Shown piece by piece: positions 35,255 through 42,976 of a DNA stretch of 64,000 nt (its first letter is position 1; each line of letters begins with the position of its first letter). The stretch comes from Mesorhizobium sp. (lineage in GTDB: Bacteria > Pseudomonadota > Alphaproteobacteria > Rhizobiales > Rhizobiaceae), in assembly GCA_004020645.1 (NCBI GenBank), contig SAQL01000002.1, positions 372,001-436,000 on the forward strand, given 5' to 3'. The position numbers and the translations under genes were made by a program. Below the pieces are notes generated by a model that saw nothing but the letters and a program-made list of their open reading frames with translations, searched no databases and was not told the origin of the DNA.

Positions 35255-37189
35255 TTATGCTGCTTTGCGGCCGCGCGCGGCAAGCCATGCCTCGGTCAGC
35301 CTCTCGAAGCGCGACGCCATGTCGGCCACTGCCTCGTCGTCCGACATCTTGCCGGCAAGCCATTGTTCGGCCGCGTTGATGAAGATGGTGCGTCCGACGG
35401 CGAAGCCCTTGACGATGGGCGCCTTGGCGGTGGCGGCAAAGGCCGCTTCCAGCTCGTCCTGTGGCGCTTCCAGGCCGAGCAGCACAATCCCGCGGCACCA
35501 CGGATCGTTCTTCAGGATCACCGCTTCGATCTTTGCCCAAGCCCCGGCTGAAGCCTGCGGTTCAAGCTTCCACCAGTCGGGCTTGATATCAAGCGCATAG
35601 AGTTCCTCCAGCGCCCGCGGGATCGTCGTGTCGTCGAGCTCGCCGTGCTTGCCGGCGATGATTTCGATCAGCAGTTCGCGGCCGACCTTACGCGCCGCCT
35701 CGAACAGGCTTCGCAGCTTCTGCTGCTGCTCGGTCTTCAGCGCCTCCGGGTCGTCGGGGTGATAGAAGCACAGGCACTTGATGCAATGGTCGACCGGCCA
35801 CTCGATCAATTGCGAGCCGATATCCTGCGAGAATTCGAAACGAAGCGGCCGAGATCCGGGCAATTCGACTGGCCGGCCAAGCCAGGCGAAGGAATGGCGG
35901 GCGAATTCGAACATCGCCTCGCGGCCGTATTTTTCGTCGAGCAGCATGCCGTAACCGGCTCGACCAGCGGCAACTTTTGCCGCCGCCTTGACCGTCAGCA
36001 CCTTGAAATCATGGATGCGCGACGGATCGGCGCCGGCTTTCGCGGCGACATCGTCGAGCTGGATACGGTGGTCGCAGGCCAGCGCCATCAGCGAGGGAAT
36101 ATCGCGCCGGCGCGTCGTCGCCCAATGGATATGGTTGATCGCCTCGTCCTTGCGCAAGGCCAGATGCTTGCTGCCGTTCTTCAGGAAGAATTGCAGTTCC
36201 TCGAAGGTCGGGTATTCCGGCGCGCAGAGCAGCCGCGACACGGCGAAGGCGCCGCAGGCATTGGCCCAGGTCGCCGCCGTCTCCAGGCTTTCCTCGCCGA
36301 GCCAGCCGCGCAGGAAGCCCGACATGAAGGCATCGCCGGCACCGAGCACATTGTAGACCTCGATCGGAAAGCCCTTGCCGACGATGCCGTCTTCGAGATC
36401 ATCGCTGATCGGCCCGTCATAGACGATGCAGCCCATAGCGCCGCGCTTCAAGACGATCGTGGCCTTGGACAGCGAGCGGATGGTCTTCAACGCGCTCAGG
36501 CAATCATCCGCACCGGAGGCGATCATGATTTCTTCTTCGGTGCCGACGACCAGGTCGCAGTCGGGCAGCACTGTCTTCAGCTGGGCGGAGACCCGGTCGG
36601 ATTTCACGTAGCGCTCGAAGCCTTCGGCATGGCCGGCGAGTCCCCAGAGATTAGGGCGGTAGTCGATGTCGAACACCACCTTGCCGCCTTTGGCCTTAAT
36701 AGTGCGGATCGCCTTCCGCTGCGCGGCGTCGCTGTTGGGCCGCGAAAAATGCGTACCGGTGACGACGATGGCGCGTGCCGAAGCGATGAACACTTCGTCG
36801 ATATCGTCTTCCGAAAGCGCCATGTCGGCGCAGTCGGAGCGGTAGAAGATCATCGGCGAGACGCCTTCGTCCTCGACCGACAGCAGCACCAGCGCGGTCA
36901 GCCGGTCCGGGTCGGTCCTGAGGCCGGCCACGGAAACGCCCTCGCGTGTCAACTGCTCGCGGATGAAACGGCCCATCTGCTCGTTGCCGACGCGGGTGAG
37001 CAGCGCCGAGCGCAGGCCGAGCCTCGCCGTGCCGACCGAAATGTTGGCCGGACAGCCGCCGACCGACTTGGCAAAGGAGGCGATGTCCTCCAGGCGCGAG
37101 CCGATCTGCTGGCCGTAGAGGTCGACGGAGGCGCGGCCAATGGTGATGACGTCGAGCGGCGCATGTTTCGCGTCCACGGCTTCGCCCAT
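35255..37189 (-). CDS. iolC: 5-dehydro-2-deoxygluconokinase fused to DUF2090 aldolase-like domain
   Basis: IolC phosphorylates 5-dehydro-2-deoxygluconate. Residues 1 to about 325 are a PfkB kinase (ITIGRASVDLYGQQIG, GGCPANISVGTARLG and the catalytic GAGDAFMSGFLRG near residue 285). Residues about 340-644 are a DUF2090 domain (TIM-barrel, class I aldolase-like), a fusion common in alphaproteobacteria that may contribute the next step, IolJ aldolase (inference). Start ATG 37189 follows GGGAGG. It is the first gene of iolC-D-E-x-B. Confidence 0.95.
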   Translation of the reverse strand: MGEAVDAKHAPLDVITIGRASVDLYGQQIGSRLEDIASFAKSVGGCPANISVGTARLGLRSALLTRVGNEQMGRFIREQLTREGVSVAGLRTDPDRLTALVLLSVEDEGVSPMIFYRSDCADMALSEDDIDEVFIASARAIVVTGTHFSRPNSDAAQRKAIRTIKAKGGKVVFDIDYRPNLWGLAGHAEGFERYVKSDRVSAQLKTVLPDCDLVVGTEEEIMIASGADDCLSALKTIRSLSKATIVLKRGAMGCIVYDGPISDDLEDGIVGKGFPIEVYNVLGAGDAFMSGFLRGWLGEESLETAATWANACGAFAVSRLLCAPEYPTFEELQFFLKNGSKHLALRKDEAINHIHWATTRRRDIPSLMALACDHRIQLDDVAAKAGADPSRIHDFKVLTVKAAAKVAAGRAGYGMLLDEKYGREAMFEFARHSFAWLGRPVELPGSRPLRFEFSQDIGSQLIEWPVDHCIKCLCFYHPDDPEALKTEQQQKLRSLFEAARKVGRELLIEIIAGKHGELDDTTIPRALEELYALDIKPDWWKLEPQASAGAWAKIEAVILKNDPWCRGIVLLGLEAPQDELEAAFAATAKAPIVKGFAVGRTIFINAAEQWLAGKMSDDEAVADMASRFERLTEAWLAARGRKAA

Positions 37190-37256
37190 TCGAACCTCCC
37201 ATCAGCCTTGTTGTCTTGGGTAACACGCGCGAGCGGCAGCGTGGCGCCGGCAATAT

Positions 37257-37270
37257 GAAATAATAATTCC
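37257..37270. promoter_or_regulatory. IolR-like box 1 upstream of iolC
   Basis: GAAA-taataa-TTCC, embedded in the 16-mer tgaaataataattcca (37256-37271). It differs in two central bases from tgaaatatttattcca upstream of the ABC transporter unit (46093-46108). It resembles the GGAA-N6-TTCC motif I recall for IolR in Sinorhizobium with one deviation. Confidence 0.6.
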
Positions 37271-37286
37271 AATCCATAGTCAATAT

Positions 37287-37300
37287 GGAACGCGCATTCC
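37287..37300. promoter_or_regulatory. IolR-like box 2 upstream of iolC (exact GGAA-N6-TTCC)
   Basis: GGAA-cgcgca-TTCC lies 98 bases before the iolC start and 30 bases (start to start) from box 1, about three helical turns, so both could be bound on the same DNA face. Confidence 0.6.
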
Positions 37301-37317
37301 TTTGCTGAAAAGTGCTA

Positions 37318-37387
37318 GACCATGATCCCGAACCGAAGGTCAGCGAAGCAAAAAAGTGGCGCCCGGTTTTCGGAAAAGATCATGGTC
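37318..37387. repeat. Rhizobial palindromic repeat, long variant
   Basis: The element runs gaccatgatcccgaaccgaa, ggtcagcgaagcaaaaaagt, then ggttttcggaaaagatcatggtc. It is the variant with a ggtcagcgaagcaaaa interior also found at 54660-54728. It lies between iolC and the convergent-side end of iolR. Confidence 0.85.
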
Positions 37388-37405
37388 AAACAAGAGAAAA
37401 GTTAT

Positions 37406-38251
37406 CTAGGCCTTGCGCTTCCTGCCCTCATCGCGCCGCTTTTCGCCAACCGCAACGGTCAGCGCCATGGCCAGCGCCATCGTTGCCGACAGCGAGCGGA
37501 AGCCGGCAAAATCGGCCTCGGCGACCTCGAACCAGACTTTGGCGAACTGGGCGAGTGGCGAAAAGGAACTGTCGGTGATCGCCACGATCGGCACGCCTTG
37601 CTCGGAAATGACGCGCGCCTCCTCGATGGCCGCCGGGGCATAGGGTGAGAAACTGATGGCGATGACGGCATCCCTGGGCGAGGCAAAGCTGATCATCTCG
37701 GCGTTGAGGCCGGCGGCCGATTCGATCAGCTGGTTGCGGATCTTGAGCTTGCCCAGCGCATAGGCGATGTAGGAGGCGACCGGATACGAGCGGCGCTTGG
37801 CCAGCACATAGATCGTCTCCGCCTTCGCCAGCAGGGCGATCGCATCTTCGAAATGGTCTTCGTTCAGCCTGCCTGAAATATCGTTGAGCGAGGTGCTGGC
37901 CGCGGCGACGAAGCCGTCGAAAATCGCCCGGTGACCGGCGCCTTCCTCCGCCTTGGCGCGCAATGCCGCCAGCCTTTCGTCATAGGACGAATTGCGCTCA
38001 CGCAGGCGCTCGCGGAACACCAGCTGCAGGCTGGTGAAGCCGTCGAAGCCGAGCTGCTGGGCGAAGCGGATCAAGGTCGAAGGCTGGACGCCGGCGGAGG
38101 CGGCAATGCTGGCGGCGGTGCCGAAGGCGATGTCGTCGGGATTGTCGAGCGCATAGGCAGCGATCTGCGCGATGCGCTTGGGCAGGCTATGGCGCCGTTC
38201 CAGGATCGTCGTACGCAGCGTCTCGAAATCGCGGGGCACCCGTTCGTCCAT
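37406..38251 (-). CDS. iolR: RpiR/MurR-family regulator, probable inositol regulator IolR
   Basis: The 281-residue product has an N-terminal RpiR helix-turn-helix (LPKRIAQIAAYALDNPDDIAFGTAASIAASAGVQPSTLIRFAQQLGFDGFTSLQ, residues about 24-77) and a C-terminal SIS sugar-phosphate domain (YVLAKRRSYPVASYIAYAL, VIAISFSPYAPAAIE). In Sinorhizobium the inositol repressor IolR is of this family and is adjacent to iolCDEB. I take the ATG at 38251 (MDERVPRDFETLR). It is divergent from a Gfo/Idh/MocA dehydrogenase gene. Confidence 0.88.
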   Translation of the reverse strand: MDERVPRDFETLRTTILERRHSLPKRIAQIAAYALDNPDDIAFGTAASIAASAGVQPSTLIRFAQQLGFDGFTSLQLVFRERLRERNSSYDERLAALRAKAEEGAGHRAIFDGFVAAASTSLNDISGRLNEDHFEDAIALLAKAETIYVLAKRRSYPVASYIAYALGKLKIRNQLIESAAGLNAEMISFASPRDAVIAISFSPYAPAAIEEARVISEQGVPIVAITDSSFSPLAQFAKVWFEVAEADFAGFRSLSATMALAMALTVAVGEKRRDEGRKRKA

Positions 38252-38341
38252 CGTCGCTCCGCCTAGGTCCATCAGTCGATGCCGTGTGTGCCCCATCATA
38301 GCGAGCCTGTGCAAGAAGGCCATAAAAAATGAGGCATGCGT

Positions 38342-38362
38342 TCCATTTCTGGATAAAATGGA
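38342..38362. promoter_or_regulatory. Inverted repeat between iolR and the divergent dehydrogenase
   Basis: TCCATTT-(7)-AAATGGA is a perfect seven-base-arm inverted repeat 45 bases before the dehydrogenase start and 91 before iolR. It lacks the GGAA-N6-TTCC form and may be a site for a different regulator or a variant IolR site. Confidence 0.45.
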
Positions 38363-38406
38363 CTAATTCATCCACACAAAAACTTTCCGATGGTGGAGGC
38401 AAGGAA

Positions 38407-39516
38407 ATGGTCGGAGTCGGTCTCATCGGCACAGGCTTCATGGGCAAGTGTCACGCCATCGCCTGGAACACGGTCGGCACCGTCTTTCCCGACGTGGCCA
38501 AGCCAAGGCTGGTCCATCTCGGCGAGGTCGACGAGGGGCTTGCCAAGCGCCGTGCGGCCGAATTTGGTTTTGCCAAAGGCTCCGGCGACTGGCGCGCCGT
38601 CGTCGACGATCCGGATGTCGATATCGTCTCGCTGACCACGCCGAACCAGTTCCATCCGGAAATGGCCATCGCCATCCTCGAAGCCGGCAAGCATCTGTGG
38701 TGCGAAAAGCCGATGGCGCCGAGTTTTGCCGACGCGCAAGCCATGGCGGCGGCGGCCAAAAAGTCCGGCAAGGTGGCCGCGCTCGGCTACAACTACATCC
38801 AGAACCCGGCCATCCGTCATATCGGTGCGCTGCTCGACGAGAAGATCATTGGCGAGGTCAACCATCTGCGCATCGAGATGGACGAGGATTTCATGGCCGA
38901 CCCGGAGGCGCAGTTCTTCTGGAAGCACGAGGCGGCGTCCGGTTACGGCGCGCTCGACGATTTCGCCGTGCATCCGCTGTCGCTGGTCGCCGTGCTGTTC
39001 GGCCGCGTCGCCCGCGTCATGTGCGACATGGCGAAACCCTATGCCGATCGCCGCGTCGCATCAGGCGGGCGCCGGGCGGTCGAGACCTACGACATCGCCA
39101 GCGTGCTGATGCATCTCGAAAACGGCATTGCGGGCACGCTGCTGGTCAATCGTTCGGCCTGGGGCCGCAAGGGCCGCATCGCCATCCAGATCTTCGGCTC
39201 GAAGGGCTCGATCCTGTACGATCAGGAGCGGATGAACGAGTTCCAGCTCTATCTCACCGCCGACCGGCCGACCGAGCAAGGCTATCGCACCATCCTGGTG
39301 GCGCCGCATCACAAGCCCTACGACGCCTTTCTGCCGGCACCCGGCCACGGTCTCGGCTTCAACGACCTCAAGATTATCGAATGCCGGGAGCTTTTGACGC
39401 GGCTGACCGGCAAGCCGGCGCGCATCATCGATTTCGACGAAGGACTTGAGATCGAGCGCACCGTGCATGCAATGGCGCGCTCGTTCGAGGAGCAGCGCTG
39501 GATCGCGGTGCGGTAA
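38407..39516 (+). CDS. Gfo/Idh/MocA-family dehydrogenase
   Basis: The 369-residue product has the NAD-binding motif GLIGTGFMGKCHAIAW (residues about 4-19), the cofactor-site Lys in LWCEKPMAPSF (about residue 100) and DDFAVHPLSLV in the substrate domain. It is likely an inositol- or sugar-type dehydrogenase distinct from idhA, since both occur here. Start ATG 38407 follows AAGGA. Control by the adjacent IolR is likely; its substrate (another inositol isomer or a methyl-inositol) is inference. Confidence 0.87.
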   Translation: MVGVGLIGTGFMGKCHAIAWNTVGTVFPDVAKPRLVHLGEVDEGLAKRRAAEFGFAKGSGDWRAVVDDPDVDIVSLTTPNQFHPEMAIAILEAGKHLWCEKPMAPSFADAQAMAAAAKKSGKVAALGYNYIQNPAIRHIGALLDEKIIGEVNHLRIEMDEDFMADPEAQFFWKHEAASGYGALDDFAVHPLSLVAVLFGRVARVMCDMAKPYADRRVASGGRRAVETYDIASVLMHLENGIAGTLLVNRSAWGRKGRIAIQIFGSKGSILYDQERMNEFQLYLTADRPTEQGYRTILVAPHHKPYDAFLPAPGHGLGFNDLKIIECRELLTRLTGKPARIIDFDEGLEIERTVHAMARSFEEQRWIAVR

Positions 39517-39604
39517 CGGTCGTATCCTCCGCCGCCCCGAGCCTCGCGCTACCGACGCCAGGGCGGGAGAACTTGTGCTGGCGAATGCCAATTGTCGATA
39601 TTGA

Positions 39605-39644
39605 CGCCGCCCCTCATTGCCCGGCAGGGCAATGAGGGGCGGCG
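39605..39644. terminator. Perfect 18-pair hairpin between convergent genes
   Basis: GCCGCCCCTCATTGCCC and its exact complement flank a GGCA tetraloop, with one more C-G pair at the base. It lies between the dehydrogenase gene and the convergent DAHP synthase gene. It has no long U-run on either side but should block both transcripts; the perfect stem suggests a bidirectional terminator. Confidence 0.7.
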
Positions 39645-39720
39645 CCGGCCTTTCAACCAAGCGGCAAGATAGCAACCGCCGCAGAATTTCCCTGCTTTCC
39701 ATCCAACTGCGCCAGCTGTC

Positions 39721-40812
39721 TCAGGCCGCTCCCGGACGGCTGGCGATCATGGCGCGCCGCGCCGACCGGCGCCGCTCGACGGCGTCGGCAAGGCCGCGCA
39801 GCACCGTCTCGGTGGTTGCCCAGTCGATGCAGCCATCGGTGATGCTCTGGCCATAGACGAGCGGCTTGCCGGGCATGACCTCCTGGCGGCCGGCGACGAG
39901 GTTGCTCTCGATCATCACGCCGATGATGCGCTCATCGCCTGCCGCGACCTGGCCCGCCACGTCAGCCGCCACCATCGGCTGGTTCTCCGGCTTCTTGTTG
40001 CTGTTGGCATGGCTGACATCGATCATCAGCCGAGGTGCGACGCCGGCCCGGCCGAGTTCCGCGCAGGCGGCAGCGATGCTCGTTGCGTGGTAGTTGGGCT
40101 GAATGCCGCCGCGCAGGATGACGTGGCAGTCCTCGTTGCCGGTGGTCGTCGCGATGGCGCTGCGCCCGCCCTTCGTCACCGCCATGAAATGATGCGGCTG
40201 GGCGGCGGATTTCACGGCTTCGGCGGCGATCCGCAAATTTCCGTCGGTGCCGTTCTTGAAGCCGACCGGGCAGGACAGGCCGGATGCAAGTTCTCGATGG
40301 ATCTGGCTCTCTGTCGTGCGCGCGCCGATCGCGCCCCAGGCGACGAGGTCGGCAATGTATTGCGGGGTCGCCATGTCGAGGAATTCGGTCGCCGCCGGAA
40401 GGCCGAGATTGTTGACAGCGGAGAGCACGTTGCGGGCCAGCCTCAGTCCTTTGTCGATGTTGAAGCTGCCGTCCAGGTCGGGATCGTTGATCAGGCCCTT
40501 CCAGCCGACCGTCGTGCGCGGCTTCTCGAAATACACGCGCATCACGATCTCCAGCCGGTCCGACAGACTCTCGCGCAACCCCGCCAGATGGCTGGCATAG
40601 TCTACGGCAGCGGCCGGGTCGTGGATCGAACAGGGGCCGACGACGACGATCAGCCGGTCATCGGCGCCGGTCAGTACGGCGTGGATGGCATTGCGTGACG
40701 CGGCAACGGTGCGCGTCGCCGTCAGCGTGCGCGGTATCTCCCGCATCACCTGGTCCGGCGTACTCAATTCCCTTATTTCCTTGACCCGAAGATCATCGGT
40801 GGTGGTCAACAC
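39721..40812 (-). CDS. aroG: 3-deoxy-7-phosphoheptulonate (DAHP) synthase, class I
   Basis: This enzyme condenses PEP and erythrose 4-phosphate, the first step to Phe, Tyr and Trp. The 363-residue protein is the AroF/G/H type: VVVGPCSIHDPAAAVDYA, VYFEKPRTTVGWKGLINDP, GARTTESQIHRELASGL, VGFKNGTDG and IDVSHANSNKKP. It starts with GTG at 40812, with AGGAG upstream. Paralogue letter (F, G or H) cannot be decided from sequence by eye. The gene is preceded by a transcription attenuator with an aromatic leader peptide, not an enzyme-independent constitutive leader. Confidence 0.95.
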   Translation of the reverse strand: MLTTTDDLRVKEIRELSTPDQVMREIPRTLTATRTVAASRNAIHAVLTGADDRLIVVVGPCSIHDPAAAVDYASHLAGLRESLSDRLEIVMRVYFEKPRTTVGWKGLINDPDLDGSFNIDKGLRLARNVLSAVNNLGLPAATEFLDMATPQYIADLVAWGAIGARTTESQIHRELASGLSCPVGFKNGTDGNLRIAAEAVKSAAQPHHFMAVTKGGRSAIATTTGNEDCHVILRGGIQPNYHATSIAAACAELGRAGVAPRLMIDVSHANSNKKPENQPMVAADVAGQVAAGDERIIGVMIESNLVAGRQEVMPGKPLVYGQSITDGCIDWATTETVLRGLADAVERRRSARRAMIASRPGAA

Positions 40813-40851
40813 GGCTTTCTGCTCCTGGTTGGGAGACCTGCCGGCTGAAAC

Positions 40852-40875
40852 AAAAAAGCCGCCAGGTCTGGCGGC
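40852..40875 (-). terminator. Attenuator terminator before the DAHP synthase gene
   Basis: On the minus strand GCCGCCAG and CTGGCGGC form an eight-pair stem followed by six U residues, 40 bases before the structural gene. The 3' arm sequence CTGGCGGC recurs exactly inside the leader ORF at 40923-40930, so it can pair with the 5' arm and prevent the terminator. Confidence 0.85.
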
Positions 40876-40900
40876 TGTTCGGATGTTGTTGCTGCAATCT

Positions 40901-40978
40901 TCAGATCGAGCGCAATCCTCCCGCCGCCAGCGAGCTGTCGTAGCTAAAGTACCAGAACGAGGCGGTCAGGTGGATCAT
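40901..40978 (-). CDS. Aromatic leader peptide of the DAHP synthase attenuator
   Basis: A 25-codon ORF (MIHLTASFWYFSYDSS..., ending LRSI) has Phe-Trp-Tyr-Phe-Ser-Tyr at residues 8-13, all three aromatic amino acids. Codons 17-19 form the antiterminator arm. Stalling at the aromatic codons would leave that arm free to pair with the terminator 5' arm; reading to the stop codon (26 bases before the hairpin) would cover it. The -10 box ends six bases before the ATG, so the RNA may begin at the A of the start codon, as known for the Sinorhizobium trp leader. Confidence 0.85.
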   Translation of the reverse strand: MIHLTASFWYFSYDSSLAAGGLRSI

Positions 40979-40984
40979 GTCAGC

Positions 40985-41013
40985 CCTATAGCTGAAGCCG
41001 GGGCGCTTGTCAC
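40985..41013 (-). promoter_or_regulatory. Promoter of the DAHP synthase leader
   Basis: On the minus strand GTGACA (41013-41008) and TATAGG (40990-40985) are separated by exactly 17 bases, a good sigma-70 arrangement. The predicted first transcribed base falls at or next to the A of the leader ATG at 40978. It lies 14 bases past the stop of the upstream SDR gene. Confidence 0.65.
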
Positions 41014-41026
41014 GCGTCCGATGATG

Positions 41027-41821
41027 CTACTCCGGAGACGACCCGGCAACGTTCTGGTCGTAGTCGACCAGCGATCCGGTCATGACGCCTGATTGCGGGC
41101 TGACCATATAGCTGATCAGCCGGGCAAGCTGGTCCGGCTTCACCAATTGGCCCATCGGCTGCGCGGCCTCGGCCTTTTCCAGCCAGTCGTCCGGCGCGTC
41201 GTGCCATTTCTTCTGCACGATCGCCTCGCCCTCGGTATCCATCCAGCCGGGCAGCACGGCGTTGCAGCGGATCCGATTGCTGCGGTAGGCATTGGCGACA
41301 TTCTTGGTCAGCGTCGCCAGTGCTCCCTTGCTCGACGAATAGGGCGCCAGGAACGATTGGCCACAATGCGCCGACATCGACAGCACATTGACGATCGAGC
41401 CGGGCGCCTTGCGGTCGAGCAGGTGTGCCACCACACCCTGCATCAGGAAGAAGGGGCCGCGCACATTGGTCTGGAATATCTGGTCGAATATTTCCTCGGA
41501 GGTCTCGACCAGTGAGCCGCGGGCCGAGGTGGCTGCAGCGTTGACCAGCGCATTGACGGTGCCGAAATGAGCGATCGCCGCTTCGACGACCCGCTTGCAG
41601 TCGGCCACCACTGAGACGTCGGCGCTGATGAAGATGGCGTCGACGCCGTTTTTCGCAAGTGCGGCGACCGCCTTGTCGCCCTTTTCCCTGGAACGGCCAA
41701 CCAGCGCTAGCGCCCGGCAGCCCTCGTCGGCCAGCGTCTCGGCGACGGCGAAGCCGATGCCCTGCGCGCCGCCGGTGACGATGGCGCGTGTTTCGGAATT
41801 GCGACCGGCGGAACCGTTCAT
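41027..41821 (-). CDS. SDR-family oxidoreductase of the inositol unit
   Basis: The 264-residue classical SDR has VTGGAQGIGFAVAETLA (residues about 14-30), NAAATSARG, catalytic Ser in NVLSMSAHCG, and YSSSKGALATL (Tyr-x-x-x-Lys, about residue 160). It starts 23 bases after idhA ends, with AGGAG before its ATG, so it is part of the same operon; a role as a second inositol- or inosose-type dehydrogenase is inference. Its 3' end abuts the DAHP synthase promoter. Confidence 0.88.
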   Translation of the reverse strand: MNGSAGRNSETRAIVTGGAQGIGFAVAETLADEGCRALALVGRSREKGDKAVAALAKNGVDAIFISADVSVVADCKRVVEAAIAHFGTVNALVNAAATSARGSLVETSEEIFDQIFQTNVRGPFFLMQGVVAHLLDRKAPGSIVNVLSMSAHCGQSFLAPYSSSKGALATLTKNVANAYRSNRIRCNAVLPGWMDTEGEAIVQKKWHDAPDDWLEKAEAAQPMGQLVKPDQLARLISYMVSPQSGVMTGSLVDYDQNVAGSSPE

Positions 41822-41844
41822 CGCCTTGCTCCTGTGCTTGATAT

Positions 41845-42846
41845 TCAGATGGTCTTGTCGAGGCGGATGGTCTTGCCTTCCCTAGCCGATTTCAGCGCCG
41901 CGTCCGCCAACCTCAGCGCGACGAGCCCGTCCTTGCCGCTCGGCGCCGCCTTCTTGCCTGACGTCGCTGCCGCGATGAAGGCGGCGATCTCGTTGGCGTA
42001 GGCGTCGAGATAGCGGGTCATGAAGAAGTCGTGCAGCGGCGGGCGCGTATAGCCCTTTTCGTTGGCCAGCTCGATCAACACCGGCCGCTGGTTCTCGGCC
42101 GCGACCATGCCTTTCGAGCCATGCACCTCGATGCGCTGGTCGTAGCCGTAAGTGGCGCGCCGCGAATTGGAGATGATGCACTGCTTGCCGGAGGCGGTTT
42201 CGAGGATGACGCTGACGCTGTCGAAATCGCCGGCCTGGCCGATTTGTTTGTCGACCAGCACCGAGGCATGGGCGCTGACCGCCACCGGCTCCTCGCCGAG
42301 CAGGAAGCGCGCCATATCGAAATCATGGATGGTCATGTCGCGGAAGATGCCGCCCGAGCGGCCGATATAGTCGAGCGGCGGCGGGCCTGGATCGCGCGAC
42401 GTGATGGTCACCATCTCGACGGTGCCGATGGCGCCGTCGTCGATCGCCTTGCGCACGGCGGCGAAATGCGGATCGAAGCGGCGGTTGAAGCCGACCATCA
42501 AAGTGGCGCCGGCCTTGTCGACCACGGCCAGGCATTCTTCCACTCTGCCGGCGTCGAGGTCGATCGGCTTCTCGCAGAAGATCGCCTTGCCGGCCTTGGC
42601 GAACCGCTCGATCAGATCGGCATGGGTGTCGGTCGGCGTGCAGATAATGACCGCATCGATATCCCCGGCTTTCTCGATGGCCTCGATGCTGCGTACTTCA
42701 GCACCATAGGCCGACGCCAGATCCGTCGCGGCCTTCTCGAAGGCATCGGCAACTGCGACCAGCCTGGCCTGCGGATTGGAGCCGACGGCACGGGCGTGGA
42801 CCTTGCCGATGCGGCCGGCACCGAGAAGAGCGAAGCGGAGAGGCAT
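41845..42846 (-). CDS. idhA: Inositol 2-dehydrogenase
   Basis: IdhA oxidises myo-inositol to 2-keto-myo-inositol (scyllo-inosose), the entry step for IolE. The 333-residue Gfo/Idh/MocA protein has ALLGAGRIGKVHARAV (residues about 6-21), the cofactor Lys in IFCEKPIDLD (about residue 93), and GGIFRDMTIHDFDMARFLLGEEP with catalytic Asp and His near residues 168-172. The sequence is typical of rhizobial IdhA. It lies 130 bases downstream of the ABC ATPase gene. Confidence 0.93.
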   Translation of the reverse strand: MPLRFALLGAGRIGKVHARAVGSNPQARLVAVADAFEKAATDLASAYGAEVRSIEAIEKAGDIDAVIICTPTDTHADLIERFAKAGKAIFCEKPIDLDAGRVEECLAVVDKAGATLMVGFNRRFDPHFAAVRKAIDDGAIGTVEMVTITSRDPGPPPLDYIGRSGGIFRDMTIHDFDMARFLLGEEPVAVSAHASVLVDKQIGQAGDFDSVSVILETASGKQCIISNSRRATYGYDQRIEVHGSKGMVAAENQRPVLIELANEKGYTRPPLHDFFMTRYLDAYANEIAAFIAAATSGKKAAPSGKDGLVALRLADAALKSAREGKTIRLDKTI

Positions 42847-42976
42847 GGGAATTTCCTTTGAGGATTGTTCGAAATGAAAGTGCGTCTTTACTGCACCGTT
42901 CAGGGCGAGGCGCAGTAGATTTTATTATCGCGGCTGATCGGCGACGGGCCGATGACCCGCCGCGCCGGCATCCGCC

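Noticed and set aside
35645-37258. 537-codon open frame opposite iolC
   Set aside because: Antisense of the iolC fusion; no domain and inconsistent start.
42847-42976. IolR-like box in the ATPase-idhA gap (gggaatttcc near 42846)
   Set aside because: GGAA and TTCC overlap without the six-base spacer, and idhA is inside an operon; more likely chance around the ribosome site.
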